64,000 nt of DNA, taken from positions 124,001 through 188,000 of the forward strand of contig CAXXGC010000009.1 of NCBI GenBank assembly GCA_963667875.2. The letters run 5' to 3'. The first letter of the stretch is position 1. Every line of letters starts with the position of its first letter. The position numbers were made by a program, and so were the translations under genes. Below the pieces are notes generated by a model that ran no database searches, had not been told where the DNA came from, and saw nothing but the letters and a program-made list of their open reading frames with translations. This stretch comes from JAEXOD01 sp963667875. Lineage in GTDB: Bacteria > Bacteroidota > Ignavibacteria > Ignavibacteriales > Melioribacteraceae. This document shows, one piece after another, positions 1-9,223 of this stretch.

Positions 1-110
1 AAATCGCAGCTTTCGCATGTTCCCTTATCTGCTTTTACAATTTTATTTGCTAAAATAGGGTCAATTATTAAATGATATTGGCTTGCGTATTTTTTTATTT
101 CCGGTAACAT
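1..110 (-). CDS. Hypothetical protein, N-terminal fragment cut by the window edge
   Basis: An open frame reads leftwards from an ATG at 110 to the edge of the window without a stop. It gives 36 residues starting MLPEIKKYASQYHLIID and ending in a CxxC pair (GTCESCD). The CxxC could belong to a small zinc- or redox-binding domain, but too little is visible to name a family. A GAG sits just upstream of the ATG as a weak ribosome site. The continuation lies outside the window. Confidence 0.4.
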   Translation of the reverse strand, partial: MLPEIKKYASQYHLIIDPILANKIVKADKGTCESCD

Positions 111-324
111 ATTATTCTCAAAATTTGAATATACAAAAATACCAAGAATATTTTAATTTTTCAAGAGCATATAGGTTAAGAAAAATTCAATTATTTTTAT
201 AAATTTAACAATAACTAGGGTTTAATAACAGCAAAAATAATACGGACATTTTAGGAAGTGTATTACTAATACTTAAAAGTAGATGTTTTTTATGTGCAAG
301 TGTAAAAAAGTATTAGTAGTTTAT

Positions 325-356
325 TTAAAAAGCCTGCCCTTTATGAGCAGGCATAA
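325..356 (-). terminator. Rho-independent terminator after the LamG/T9SS gene
   Basis: Inverted repeat GCCTGC (332-337) and GCAGGC (347-352), followed on the minus strand by a T-rich run. It lies about 25 bases past the stop of the LamG protein gene, so it most likely ends that transcript. Confidence 0.75.
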
Positions 357-376
357 TTGTTAAGATTTAAAAGACT

Positions 377-3019
377 TTATTTAATTAAAATCATCTTTCT
401 GTTTAAACGGAAATTACCGGAGTTTAAAGACAATATATAAATTCCGGTTGAAAAGTTTGCGGCATTAAATGTGATCTCGTATTCGCCTTCGTTTTGTACT
501 TGGTTAACAAGAGAAGTTACTTCTTTTCCAAGTATGTCGTAAACTTTTAAGGAAACAAAGCCGGTTTTTTCAATACCATACTTTATTTTAGTTTCAGGAT
601 TAAAGGGGTTTGGATAGTTTTGTTCCAGCTTATAGGAAATAATATTATTTATTTCAACCTCAATATTGTTGGAATAATTAAAGTTTCCGTTATTATCAAT
701 TTGTTTTAATCTGTATAAATATTTGCCGGGTTTAACATTATTATCAGTAAAAATATAATCAATTAATAAGTTGCTATTTCCGTTTCCATTAACAAAACCA
801 ATTTTCGTAAAGTTTTTATTATTTCCGTCAGCAGCAAGTTTTCGTTCAATCTCAAAACCATAATTGTTTATTTCGGTAGCTGTCTGCCAAGTTAAAATCA
901 CTTTATCAATTTGTGTTGTTGCGCTTAAAGATTTAAGTTCAACAGGAAGAGGGGATGTATAATCGGCAAAAGTATAAATACGATTTGGGATTACATTTAG
1001 AACCTCAAAATAATTATCTGTTTGGTTATGTGTCGCAGATTCTATCTTAGTCCAAGACATTCCGTTATCACTTGAACAAAACAACCTTAAATCACCTTCG
1101 GTTGTTCCATCCGAAAATTCACTTTCATCGTAATAAAATTTTGCATCAATGGGTGTTGTACAGTCACCTAAAATGTAAGCTCTTTTTACCGCTGTTGTGA
1201 AACCTTCATACTGGTCACCAATTATTCGCGTAATATTTAAGTTAATAATATCTATATTACTTCCATTATTTTTTAAAAATAAACCAAATCCGGCAATATT
1301 ATTATAACTTGTTAATGCCTCTGATGTTGAAAGAGAATGAGTCAGTCGGCCGGATCCTGTAAGATGACTTGCCCCTTCAGATAGATAGCCTGTTGTAACA
1401 AAATCAATTAGTTGATTTTCCTGTAAATTTATATCTTTTTCAAGCAATAAATTTCCGTTTACATCAAGGGTGCTGTTAATTGAAGGAGAAGCGGTTGATG
1501 AAAACAAAATATTATTTACAGCAGGAGTTCCGGAAATAGTACATTCCTCCCCTAAGTTCCATTTATATAAACCAATATTGTCAGAGGCAACAGGAATTCC
1601 GTTACTCCAATTAGCTGCGGTGCCCCAAACATTACTTTCGCCGCCTATCCATGTGTTAAAAGCGGAAGATGTTACCCAGTCACTGGCTTCATCCATATAT
1701 GTTAATATGCCATTAAAACCGTTGCTTGTTAAATCATATAAAGTTGTTCCATCATAATGGTCAAATCTGTAATATGCAGCTAAACCTGCTTCATTGCCAG
1801 CAAGGTTTTTCATCATGTATTCTCTTATTTGCGATTCAGTTCGTACACAATTCCAAATTCTTACCTCGTCTAATTTACCTGTAAAATTAAAGTCCACTCC
1901 CGGACTCCATGAGGCGGTTGCAAGATATAGTGGACTGCTGCTATTGGCATAGGAGTTAGCACCTGTTCCCTCGGTAACTTTTACACCGTTAACGTATCCA
2001 ATACATTTTTTTTCCGTATTATTATACGTCATTGCAATATGCACCCATTGATTAGCCGGTATTGTATTTTGAATTATATCTGGTTCAACCACATTCATTA
2101 TTTCAATGTACAAACCGAAATTAACAATCCCAAATACGAAGCCTAAATTTGGTTCTGCAAGAGTTGCCTGATTAATCAATTTCATGTTTGCATTACTGCC
2201 GGTGTAAATCCAAGATTCTATTGAGAAATCACCTGTTAAAGGAATATTGTTGGCTTCTACATAATCAGATTCACCATCAAAATCTAAAGCGTTGCGGCTT
2301 CCTGCAAAACACCCGGAAACTGACCAGTTTGGACTATTAAACAAAGTTCCGGTATTGCTATTTCCACTGTTATCTGTTAATGAAACTCCGGAGCCATCAC
2401 TCATTTTATAATATGCTTTCAAATTTGCGTCAGCACCAATCTCTTTAAACATGTTTGTTTTTATCTCATCAACTAAACGTGCAGTATTCCAAATTCGTAT
2501 TTCGTCTAAATATCCGTTAAAAAAACCACTTCCTTGAATAGTGCCTAAAAATAGCACGTCATGCGTCATACCAACAGGTATAGGGTTTGGGCCAATATCA
2601 GAAGCAATCACTTTGCCGTCAATGTAAAGTTTGTAAGTTGTTCCGCTTTTTGTAACAGCAATATGATACCATTTTTGAATTGCTAATGAATAAGTATTTG
2701 AAGTAAATAATTGATTGGCCCCATTTGAACCAAGCAACATTTCAATATGTGGGTTTGTTGCGCTGCCTTTATAGTAGATCTCCCAGTCTAATTCATCAAA
2801 AGAAGTTCTTTTTGTAATAATACCAATGTCATCTGAACTTAAAGCAATTGGTTTAATCCAAAATTCAACTGTCATATCACCTGTAATTTCAATTGATTCG
2901 CTGTTGCCGCAATTTACATAATCATCAACACCGTCAAACTTAAGCGCATATTCACCTATTTGTGCATTAATTAATCCATTCAGTAAAAATAAAAATGCAA
3001 TCAGAAATCGTTTTTTCAT
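377..3019 (-). CDS. Exported LamG-domain protein with T9SS sorting tail
   Basis: An 880-residue secreted protein. A signal peptide (about residues 1-20, KKRFLIAFLFLLNGLINAQ) is followed by two LamG/concanavalin-A-like domains (about 25-200 and 245-415), each with a 'FDGVDDYV/FDGESDYV' opening and a 'G(Y/K)LDE(I/V)RIWN' ending typical of this fold. A middle section with WGTAANWSNGIP resembles beta-helix linkers of exported proteins. Then comes the common 'LPVELKSLSA' segment before an FN3-like region, and a type IX sorting domain from about 800 to the end (NYPNPFNP, then KVYDILGKEV). It is expected to be exported through the outer membrane by T9SS and anchored or released. LamG domains usually bind sugars or proteins; the ligand is unknown. 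The start has an AGAGGGA ribosome site. It has its own terminator and looks monocistronic. Confidence 0.88.
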   Translation of the reverse strand: MKKRFLIAFLFLLNGLINAQIGEYALKFDGVDDYVNCGNSESIEITGDMTVEFWIKPIALSSDDIGIITKRTSFDELDWEIYYKGSATNPHIEMLLGSNGANQLFTSNTYSLAIQKWYHIAVTKSGTTYKLYIDGKVIASDIGPNPIPVGMTHDVLFLGTIQGSGFFNGYLDEIRIWNTARLVDEIKTNMFKEIGADANLKAYYKMSDGSGVSLTDNSGNSNTGTLFNSPNWSVSGCFAGSRNALDFDGESDYVEANNIPLTGDFSIESWIYTGSNANMKLINQATLAEPNLGFVFGIVNFGLYIEIMNVVEPDIIQNTIPANQWVHIAMTYNNTEKKCIGYVNGVKVTEGTGANSYANSSSPLYLATASWSPGVDFNFTGKLDEVRIWNCVRTESQIREYMMKNLAGNEAGLAAYYRFDHYDGTTLYDLTSNGFNGILTYMDEASDWVTSSAFNTWIGGESNVWGTAANWSNGIPVASDNIGLYKWNLGEECTISGTPAVNNILFSSTASPSINSTLDVNGNLLLEKDINLQENQLIDFVTTGYLSEGASHLTGSGRLTHSLSTSEALTSYNNIAGFGLFLKNNGSNIDIINLNITRIIGDQYEGFTTAVKRAYILGDCTTPIDAKFYYDESEFSDGTTEGDLRLFCSSDNGMSWTKIESATHNQTDNYFEVLNVIPNRIYTFADYTSPLPVELKSLSATTQIDKVILTWQTATEINNYGFEIERKLAADGNNKNFTKIGFVNGNGNSNLLIDYIFTDNNVKPGKYLYRLKQIDNNGNFNYSNNIEVEINNIISYKLEQNYPNPFNPETKIKYGIEKTGFVSLKVYDILGKEVTSLVNQVQNEGEYEITFNAANFSTGIYILSLNSGNFRLNRKMILIK

Positions 3020-3262
3020 TATTCCCTCTTAAAAGTTCATAAATATTTTATTTTATACTTGCAATTTAATGATTCCTAAAAAAAAGTGAAATTATTTTGG
3101 GAATTATTATAATAAGAATGTGATATTATAAAAGTTTTTATAATATAATGGCTGTGTTTTTTCAATATTGTTGATATTTTAATAGGGGGTGAATATTAAG
3201 AGTTTTTTGAAAGATAAAAATGTATGGTTGAATACGATTGTGATAAAAATTAAAGTGCAAAA

Positions 3263-3292
3263 AAAAGCCGCTAATTAAAGCGGCTTTTATGG
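3263..3292 (-). terminator. Rho-independent terminator after typA
   Basis: Perfect inverted repeat AAAAGCCGCT (3263-3272) and AGCGGCTTTT (3279-3288) with a 6-base loop and T-runs on both sides. It begins about 20 bases past the typA stop. It could also work on the plus strand, but no plus-strand gene precedes it. Confidence 0.85.
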
Positions 3293-3310
3293 TAAAATTA
3301 TATAAATAAT

Positions 3311-5128
3311 TTATACTTGGGCGATATTTTCTTTACCAAAGTTATATCTGCGACGTGTATTTGAATCGAGATATAATTTGCGGATACGATAAGATTTTGG
3401 TGTAACTTCTACTAATTCATCATCTTTTATGTATTCTAATGCTTCTTCCAAAGAAAATTTGATAGCGGGAGTAAGTTTAATTGCTTTATCACTGCCGCTG
3501 GCACGCATATTTGAAAGTTTTTTACCGCGTTGAACGTTAACTTCAATATCCATATCTTTATTGTTTTCGCCAATTATCTGTCCGGTATAAACATATTCGC
3601 CCGGTTCAATAAAAAACTTGCCTCTATCCTGTAACGAATCAATTGCGTATCCTGTGGATTCACCATCGGACATTGAAATAAGAACTCCGTTTTGACGGAA
3701 ATTTATATTGCCTTTAAAAAACTCGTATTGATAAAAGCGATGATGCATTACCGCTTCACCTGCAGAAATAGTTAATGCTTTATTACGTAAACCTATTAAC
3801 CCGCGTGAAGGAATTTTAAATTCCAAACGAGTCATAGAACCTTTAGCTTCCATTTTAATCAACTCGCCTCTTTTTGAACTTACAAGTTCAATTAATTTAC
3901 CTGCATATTCTTCCAATACGTCAATGGTAAGCAATTCAATAGGTTCGGCTTTTTTACCGTCAATCATTTTGTAAATAACTTTTGGTGGACCTACTGCAAG
4001 TTCATATCCTTCACGACGCATGTTTTCAATAAGGATGGAAAGGTGTAAAATACCTCTTCCTGAAACGTTAAATGTATCTGCCGATGAAGTTTCATCAACA
4101 CGTAAAGCAACGTTTTGTTCAAGTTCTTTATATAATCTGTCGCGCAAATGACGTGATGTTACATATTTGCCTTCTTTGCCGTAAAGGGGAGAAGTGTTTA
4201 CGCAAAAAATCATGCTCATTGTGGGTTCATCGATATTAACTATTGGTAGTGGAACAGGGTTTTCAGCATCGGTTACGGTGTCGCCAATATCAATTTTATC
4301 AATACCAACAATTGCGCAAATATCGCCGCATTCAACTTCGTTGACTTCTTTTTTAGTAATACCTTCAAACGCAAAAAGTTTTTTGATTGTAGCTTTGCTT
4401 ATTGAACCATCGCGTTTAATAATTGCCGAATTGATTCCGGTTGCAATTTTACCACGGTAAACTCTTCCAATGCCAATACGACCAACATAATCGCTATAAT
4501 CAAGCGATGTAATTTGTATTTGGTAATGACCTTCTAAAATTGTAGGAGCAGGTATTTTTGCTATTATAGTATCCATTAAAGGGTGAAGGTTTTCGGCAGG
4601 TTCACTTAAATTATTTACCGCCCAGCCGTTTCTTCCACTTGCATAAACAATAGGAAAATCTAATTGATGATCATCAGCTTCAAGTTCAAAAAATAAATCG
4701 TATATTTCATTTAATACTTCAGCAGGACGAGCATCGGGTTTGTCAATTTTGTTAATAACAACAATTGGATATAAATCCAATTCCAATGCTTTTTGTAATA
4801 CAAAACGTGTTTGAGGCATAGGACCTTCAAAAGCATCTACTAAAAGTAAAACGCCGTCAGCCATTTTTAATACGCGTTCAACTTCACCGCCAAAATCGGA
4901 GTGACCCGGTGTATCAATAATATTTATTTTAACGTCTTTATATACAACGCTGATGTTTTTGGAAAGAATTGTAATACCTCTTTCACGTTCCAAGTCATTA
5001 GAATCTAAAAAGCAATCGCGTACGACTTGGTTTGATCTAAAAACTTCGCATTGTTTTAAAATATGATCTACTAATGTTGTTTTGCCATGATCAACATGTG
5101 CAATTATTGCAATATTCCTAATATCCAT
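3311..5128 (-). CDS. typA: Ribosome-associated GTPase TypA/BipA
   Basis: A 605-residue translational GTPase of normal length for TypA/BipA. The G domain is complete: P-loop AHVDHGKTT (about 10-18), switch II DTPGHSDFGG, and NKIDKPDA for guanine recognition. EF-G-like domains II, III and V follow, then the TypA-specific C-terminal part (SMSDGESTGYAIDSLQDRG). The family binds the ribosome and supports 50S assembly and stress or cold adaptation. It stands alone with its own terminator; the J-domain gene upstream is separated by 115 bases. EF-G and LepA were considered, but domain IV of EF-G is absent and the C-terminus is that of TypA. Confidence 0.97.
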   Translation of the reverse strand: MDIRNIAIIAHVDHGKTTLVDHILKQCEVFRSNQVVRDCFLDSNDLERERGITILSKNISVVYKDVKINIIDTPGHSDFGGEVERVLKMADGVLLLVDAFEGPMPQTRFVLQKALELDLYPIVVINKIDKPDARPAEVLNEIYDLFFELEADDHQLDFPIVYASGRNGWAVNNLSEPAENLHPLMDTIIAKIPAPTILEGHYQIQITSLDYSDYVGRIGIGRVYRGKIATGINSAIIKRDGSISKATIKKLFAFEGITKKEVNEVECGDICAIVGIDKIDIGDTVTDAENPVPLPIVNIDEPTMSMIFCVNTSPLYGKEGKYVTSRHLRDRLYKELEQNVALRVDETSSADTFNVSGRGILHLSILIENMRREGYELAVGPPKVIYKMIDGKKAEPIELLTIDVLEEYAGKLIELVSSKRGELIKMEAKGSMTRLEFKIPSRGLIGLRNKALTISAGEAVMHHRFYQYEFFKGNINFRQNGVLISMSDGESTGYAIDSLQDRGKFFIEPGEYVYTGQIIGENNKDMDIEVNVQRGKKLSNMRASGSDKAIKLTPAIKFSLEEALEYIKDDELVEVTPKSYRIRKLYLDSNTRRRYNFGKENIAQV

Positions 5129-5243
5129 TTTTACCTAATTAATTTGAAAATAAACTTTAAAAATAACTAAAATTTTTGGCAATAAAAAGCTAAATAGTTA
5201 TAATTCAACATTTGGAGCGTTTCAGGGGGAATAAGACTCAAAA

Positions 5244-6245
5244 TTAAAGGTTGTATTTGTTTTTTAGCCAGGAATAAGCAGCGTTAATATCTTTAGTTTT
5301 CTTTTCGGCCAGTTCAATAATTTCTTCACCCATTTTATTAACTTTATCGGGATGATATTTTGAAATGGTGCGCAAATATTGTTCTCTTATTTCAGCTTTT
5401 GTTATTTTGCCCTTTAATCCTAAAATTTTGCCAAAATATCGCGCCTTCTCTTCTTCGGAAGCATTATTAAAATCAAACTCATCCGATTTGTTATTATTTC
5501 TCGATTCATATTTTTCGTACTTTTCATAACGTTCATATTTCTCGTATTTCTCATACCTTTCGTATTTATTATTATCGTGACTACGTTTGTTGTTTGTGCC
5601 AAAATTATATTTTCCAACAATACGTTTTAATGAATTGTATAAATGAGTATTATTTTCACCAAGTTCATTCATATAATCTAACATTAAAACATTTAAAAAA
5701 TACCAGTCAGTGGTTTTAATGTTATTTGCATAATCAATAATATTTTTAATTACCTTAGGTTCGGGATAATTTGTACGCAGTTTTTTTATTTTCGAATCGT
5801 CAATAATTGGAGAGATAAAATCGTACACAAAGGATACCCACTTTGAATCGGGAGCGTTTAATATTAAACCGTATAATAATAAAAACTCGCTGTAAATATT
5901 AAAAGGAGGGTATTCGGTAATTAAAATTTTTGAATAGCTGACACACTGGAGTCTTCCGTAGATTGTAAAAATAAATTCATTTAGTGTCTGTTCAATATCC
6001 AGTTCAAACCATTTAATAAAAATGGTATTAATAGCATTGGTTAAAAACATATTTTTAAATTCAATGCTGGAACGGAAATTATGTATTAAATAGGAACGGG
6101 AAAAATCATTTATACCGCTTTGAACGGAACCAATTGCAGACCAAACTTGATTGTAAATTTCATCGTATACATAATAAGCCCGTTCGTATTTGCCAATACT
6201 TGTTAAATGGTCCGCAACTTCGCGTAGTTTTGTCAAATCACCCAT
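5244..6245 (-). CDS. J-domain protein with unknown N-terminal domain and Tyr-Glu repeat
   Basis: A 333-residue cytoplasmic protein. Residues 1-215 are a mostly helical region I do not recognise. Residues 228-247 are a low-complexity run of about seven Tyr-Glu-(Lys/Arg) units. The C-terminus (about 267-333) is a J domain with the HPD motif at 298-300 (SKYHPDKVNKMG), so it should stimulate an Hsp70 (DnaK). The J domain sits at the C-terminus, as in DjlA/TerB-like proteins, not at the N-terminus as in DnaJ; the zinc-finger and substrate domains of DnaJ are missing. It is likely a specialised co-chaperone whose N-terminal region chooses the client. There is no clear operon partner. Confidence 0.8.
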   Translation of the reverse strand: MGDLTKLREVADHLTSIGKYERAYYVYDEIYNQVWSAIGSVQSGINDFSRSYLIHNFRSSIEFKNMFLTNAINTIFIKWFELDIEQTLNEFIFTIYGRLQCVSYSKILITEYPPFNIYSEFLLLYGLILNAPDSKWVSFVYDFISPIIDDSKIKKLRTNYPEPKVIKNIIDYANNIKTTDWYFLNVLMLDYMNELGENNTHLYNSLKRIVGKYNFGTNNKRSHDNNKYERYEKYEKYERYEKYEKYESRNNNKSDEFDFNNASEEEKARYFGKILGLKGKITKAEIREQYLRTISKYHPDKVNKMGEEIIELAEKKTKDINAAYSWLKNKYNL

Positions 6246-6333
6246 TTTTCACTCGGCTTACAAATTTTTATTAATCATAAACTGAATGTAAAAAAATAAT
6301 TGCTAAATTGAAACACGTTTAAAATTATATAGC

Positions 6334-7956
6334 TTAAATTCCAAATAATAAACGAACAATAAATATAGCTGCCATAAAACCGCAAATATCGGCAAATAAT
6401 CCGGCTGCTAATGCATAACGGGTTTTTTTAATGTTAACGGCGCCAAAATAAACAGCCAAAACAAAGAATGTGGTTTCTGTGCTTCCAAACATAGTTCCTG
6501 CTAAAACACTAATAAACGAATCAGGGCCGTGAACTTTCATTATTTCTGCTAAAATACCAAGCGAGCCACTTCCTGAAAGAGGACGCATCAATGCCATAGG
6601 AACAACTTCAACAGGCATACCAATTAAATCGGTAACGGGACGTAAAACATATATTAACCATTCCATTGCACCACCTGTGCGGAAAATGCTTATACCGACC
6701 AAAATAGCAACCAAATAAGGAATTATGGTAACTGCAACGCTAAATCCTTCTTTTGCTCCTTCAATAAAAGTTTCGTAAATTTTTACTTTTTTAATGAAGC
6801 CTATTGTAACAAAAATTGCAATAATACCCGGAATTGCCAAAGTAGAAATTACTTGAATAATGTTTTTAATTAACTCGCCATTAACAAATTTAGCCAAAAA
6901 CGCAAAAAGACCCGTAAAATAAATAACCCCTATAATTGCGGCTAAAACAAATAACCTTATAAAAAACTTTGTGCTGGTTTTAACCCAATTAACCATTTCG
7001 GAAAATCGAAGTGGGAATTTTTCGTAAACTTTAACAAAAAATACTCCGGCAACAGTTGCGCAAAAAGATCCAAACATTGTAGTGCCAATAATAATTGCGG
7101 GTTCAGAACTTCCGGAAGCTGCTCGTAATGCAATTGCCGTAGCCGGCATTAATGCAAAACTGGCAGTATTCAGTACTAAAAACATACACATTGCATTTGT
7201 GGCGGTATCCTTTTTATCGTTAAGTTTGTTTAGTTCCTCCATGGCCTTAATACCAAAAGGTGTAGCGGCGTTGCCAAGCCCTAAAAAAGTAGCGGCTAAA
7301 TTCATTATCATTGCGCCGGATGCGGGGTGAGTACTTGGTACGTCTGGAAATAAAAAGCCCATCAGCGGTTTGGCTACTTTTGCAATGTAATTAATAACAC
7401 CGGCTTCTTCTGCAATTTTCATTATTCCAAGCCATAACGCCATAATTCCTATTAAACCAAGAACAATTTCAACGGCAGTATTAGCCATACCAAGTGCGGA
7501 TTTTGTAATTTCGCGCATTTTTATAAAACTAACTTTTTCGAGAAGCAAATTAGCGGAATAAGTTAAACTATCCGTTAAACGGCCAATTTTTATTGTGCCT
7601 ATCAAATCATCTTTTTCGCCATTTGCAGCGGCGGATTTTAACCATATAACGGGGGTTTTATCATCTGTTTTAAAATAAAAGGAATGTGTTTTTGATTTGG
7701 GAGAATATGAAACTGAAGATTTAACAGTTAAGTCTTCTTTTAGTTTTGTGCCGTATAGTTTATTAAAACTCTCTTTTTTTATTAAAAGTAAAACCTCAGC
7801 TGCTTTTGTGTTAATATCGCCGGCTTTAGAATACGATACTAATACGGAAAGTTCTTTGCCGTTTTTATATGTATCGTTAAAATCATCAACAATATCGTAC
7901 GAAATAGCTGTGCCAAGTCCTAATATAATTAATCCAAGCCAAACATAATTTAACAT
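6334..7956 (-). CDS. Fused SpmA-SpmB-like nucleoside-recognition (Gate) membrane protein
   Basis: A 540-residue polytopic membrane protein. It begins with one membrane segment and an approximately 100-residue extracytoplasmic region. Two Gate-type halves follow, resembling SpmA (about 160-320, ALGMANTAVEIVLGLIGIMA and NLAATFLGLGNAATPFGI) and SpmB (about 360-540, FRTGGAMEWLIYVLRPVTDL and GSLGILAEIMKVHG). These proteins are separate 'spore maturation' proteins in Bacillus; fused forms occur in non-sporulating bacteria, where the transported compound is not known. I chose the ATG at 7956 because GGAG lies 7 bases upstream; a TTG at 7977 would add seven residues. Confidence 0.82.
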   Translation of the reverse strand: MLNYVWLGLIILGLGTAISYDIVDDFNDTYKNGKELSVLVSYSKAGDINTKAAEVLLLIKKESFNKLYGTKLKEDLTVKSSVSYSPKSKTHSFYFKTDDKTPVIWLKSAAANGEKDDLIGTIKIGRLTDSLTYSANLLLEKVSFIKMREITKSALGMANTAVEIVLGLIGIMALWLGIMKIAEEAGVINYIAKVAKPLMGFLFPDVPSTHPASGAMIMNLAATFLGLGNAATPFGIKAMEELNKLNDKKDTATNAMCMFLVLNTASFALMPATAIALRAASGSSEPAIIIGTTMFGSFCATVAGVFFVKVYEKFPLRFSEMVNWVKTSTKFFIRLFVLAAIIGVIYFTGLFAFLAKFVNGELIKNIIQVISTLAIPGIIAIFVTIGFIKKVKIYETFIEGAKEGFSVAVTIIPYLVAILVGISIFRTGGAMEWLIYVLRPVTDLIGMPVEVVPMALMRPLSGSGSLGILAEIMKVHGPDSFISVLAGTMFGSTETTFFVLAVYFGAVNIKKTRYALAAGLFADICGFMAAIFIVRLLFGI

Positions 7957-8080
7957 AATAATCTCCGAAAATATCAACTTACAAATTACAACCCAAACAA
8001 ATTTAATGCAAGAATATAATTATGAATTATGAATTGTGAATGATGAATTAAAAGATTGTCTGAACCGGGATTAAAAGGAA

Positions 8081-8132
8081 ATTATGAATTATAAATTATG
8101 AATTATAAATTATGAATTATAAATTATGAATT
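8081..8132. repeat. 14-bp AT-rich tandem repeat
   Basis: The unit GAATTATAAATTAT is repeated a little over three times head to tail. Looser copies of GAATTATGAATT extend back to about 8020. It could be a replication-slippage product, with no sign of coding. Confidence 0.8.
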
Positions 8133-8167
8133 AAAAGATTGTAAAAAACATAATTTTATAAATAACC

Positions 8168-8206
8168 GAACGCTGATAACACGGATTTAACGGATTTACG
8201 CTGATT
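8168..8206. repeat. 39-bp interspersed repeat, copy 1
   Basis: Starts GAACGCTGATAAC and contains spaced GATT words (GATTTAACGGATTTAC). A near-identical copy lies at 8288-8326 and a worn copy near 8610-8655. It is related in style to the GAACACAGATAACACAGATT stretches inside the repeat arrays at 38-42 kb, so this appears to be a family dispersed over the genome. Confidence 0.75.
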
Positions 8207-8287
8207 TTTAATTATTCCTATCTGCGGTTATCTGCCCAATCCGTGTTTTCTGTGTTCAATTGTTTTGGCTTTGATTAATAAATAATG

Positions 8288-8326
8288 GAACGCTGATAAC
8301 GCAGATTTAACGGATTTACACTGATT
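8288..8326. repeat. 39-bp interspersed repeat, copy 2
   Basis: Differs from the copy at 8168-8206 at only a few positions (GCAGATT in place of CACGGATT, ACACTG in place of ACGCTG). It is directly followed by the 48-bp repeat at 8332. Confidence 0.75.
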
Positions 8327-8331
8327 AATAA

Positions 8332-8379
8332 TTGTCTGAACTATGATTTATGTGATTATTATGATTGCCATGATTTTGA
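8332..8379. repeat. 48-bp direct repeat, copy 1
   Basis: Begins TTGTCTGAACTATG and ends GCCATGATTTTGA. It is identical over 48 bases to 8827-8874, 495 bases downstream in the same orientation. A shorter relative (TTGTCTGAACCGGGATT) occurs near 8056. Confidence 0.85.
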
Positions 8380-8826
8380 CACAGGTGGTTGTTGACTACA
8401 GCCCGATTATCTATAAAAACCATCTTATCAAACCCACTCTGGAAGAGTGGTTTATTTGTAACCAGCAACACCCCAACTCACCAAACAACTATGGAATAGT
8501 TACCTATTCTTTTAATTTAAAACATTTAAGGACTTATGACTGACTATAACACAAACATAGATTCCAATTTTGCAAAATCAGCTTTGTCAGTGTTCAAAAT
8601 AAAACCATAGAACGCAGATTTGCGCTGAATAGGCGTGATATACACAGATTGGATTTTACAAATATGTCATAATTCCCCGAATTAGAAGCATCTGTATTGT
8701 TTTGTTTTAATCCTGAAGGGATGGCATTATTGTAGGAAAACCAATACCCTTGCAACCTAAAACCCTGAAGGTGGTGACATTATTATTGTCAATTTATGGA
8801 TTATTTTATTACCATGAGTTTGACAT

Positions 8827-8874
8827 TTGTCTGAACTATGATTTATGTGATTATTATGATTGCCATGATTTTGA
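8827..8874. repeat. 48-bp direct repeat, copy 2
   Basis: Identical to 8332-8379 in the same orientation. The 447 bases between the copies contain no gene, so recombination between them would delete only non-coding DNA. Confidence 0.85.
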
Positions 8875-9087
8875 ACCATGATTTGCCAGGTTAAAATATT
8901 TCCATGATTTTAATAAAAGATTTTTTTATTAATGGTTAAATAACTCATGATTAATAATAATTTAAAATTTAATCATCCACGTTGAGGAAGACTGTTAATT
9001 GATTAAAAAATATGGGACACTAGTCGGCCTAATTTTTACAAAATATTTACAATTAAACAGGGTGATTTATGCGTTTTATTTGATGTA

Positions 9088-9122
9088 TTTGACAAAATTA
9101 ATACTTAGTTAATATAAATTTG
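9088..9122 (+). promoter_or_regulatory. Candidate promoter of the sugar transferase gene
   Basis: TTGACA (9089-9094), 18 bases, then TATAAA (9113-9118). The same place also reads TAAATTTG (9115-9122), which fits the TAnnTTTG -7 box of Bacteroidota promoters, though the TTTG at 9088 would then be spaced wider than usual. It lies about 100 bases before the start codon at 9224. Confidence 0.4.
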
Positions 9123-9223
9123 TTTCAAAAATTAAAAAATAACACTATATTATTAATTGGAATTTAATAATGCATTTTATTGTTATTTAATAATAGATAA
9201 TTCTTTTAATAAGTTATTTTTAT

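Larger units (their letters stand above)
7957..9223. other. Gene-free, repeat-rich stretch
   Basis: No convincing gene was found in these roughly 1.27 kb. The stretch holds a 14-bp tandem repeat, two copies of a 39-bp element, two copies of a 48-bp element, short CCTGAAG-type repeats near 8713 and 8764, a hairpin CACTCT-GGA-AGAGTG (8435-8449), and near its end the promoter candidate for the sugar transferase. It reads like a graveyard of small interspersed repeats. Confidence 0.7.

Noticed and set aside
8343..8543. 66-codon open frame in the repeat-rich gap
   Set aside because: It starts inside the 48-bp direct repeat, includes a palindrome and has no ribosome site or recognisable domain.
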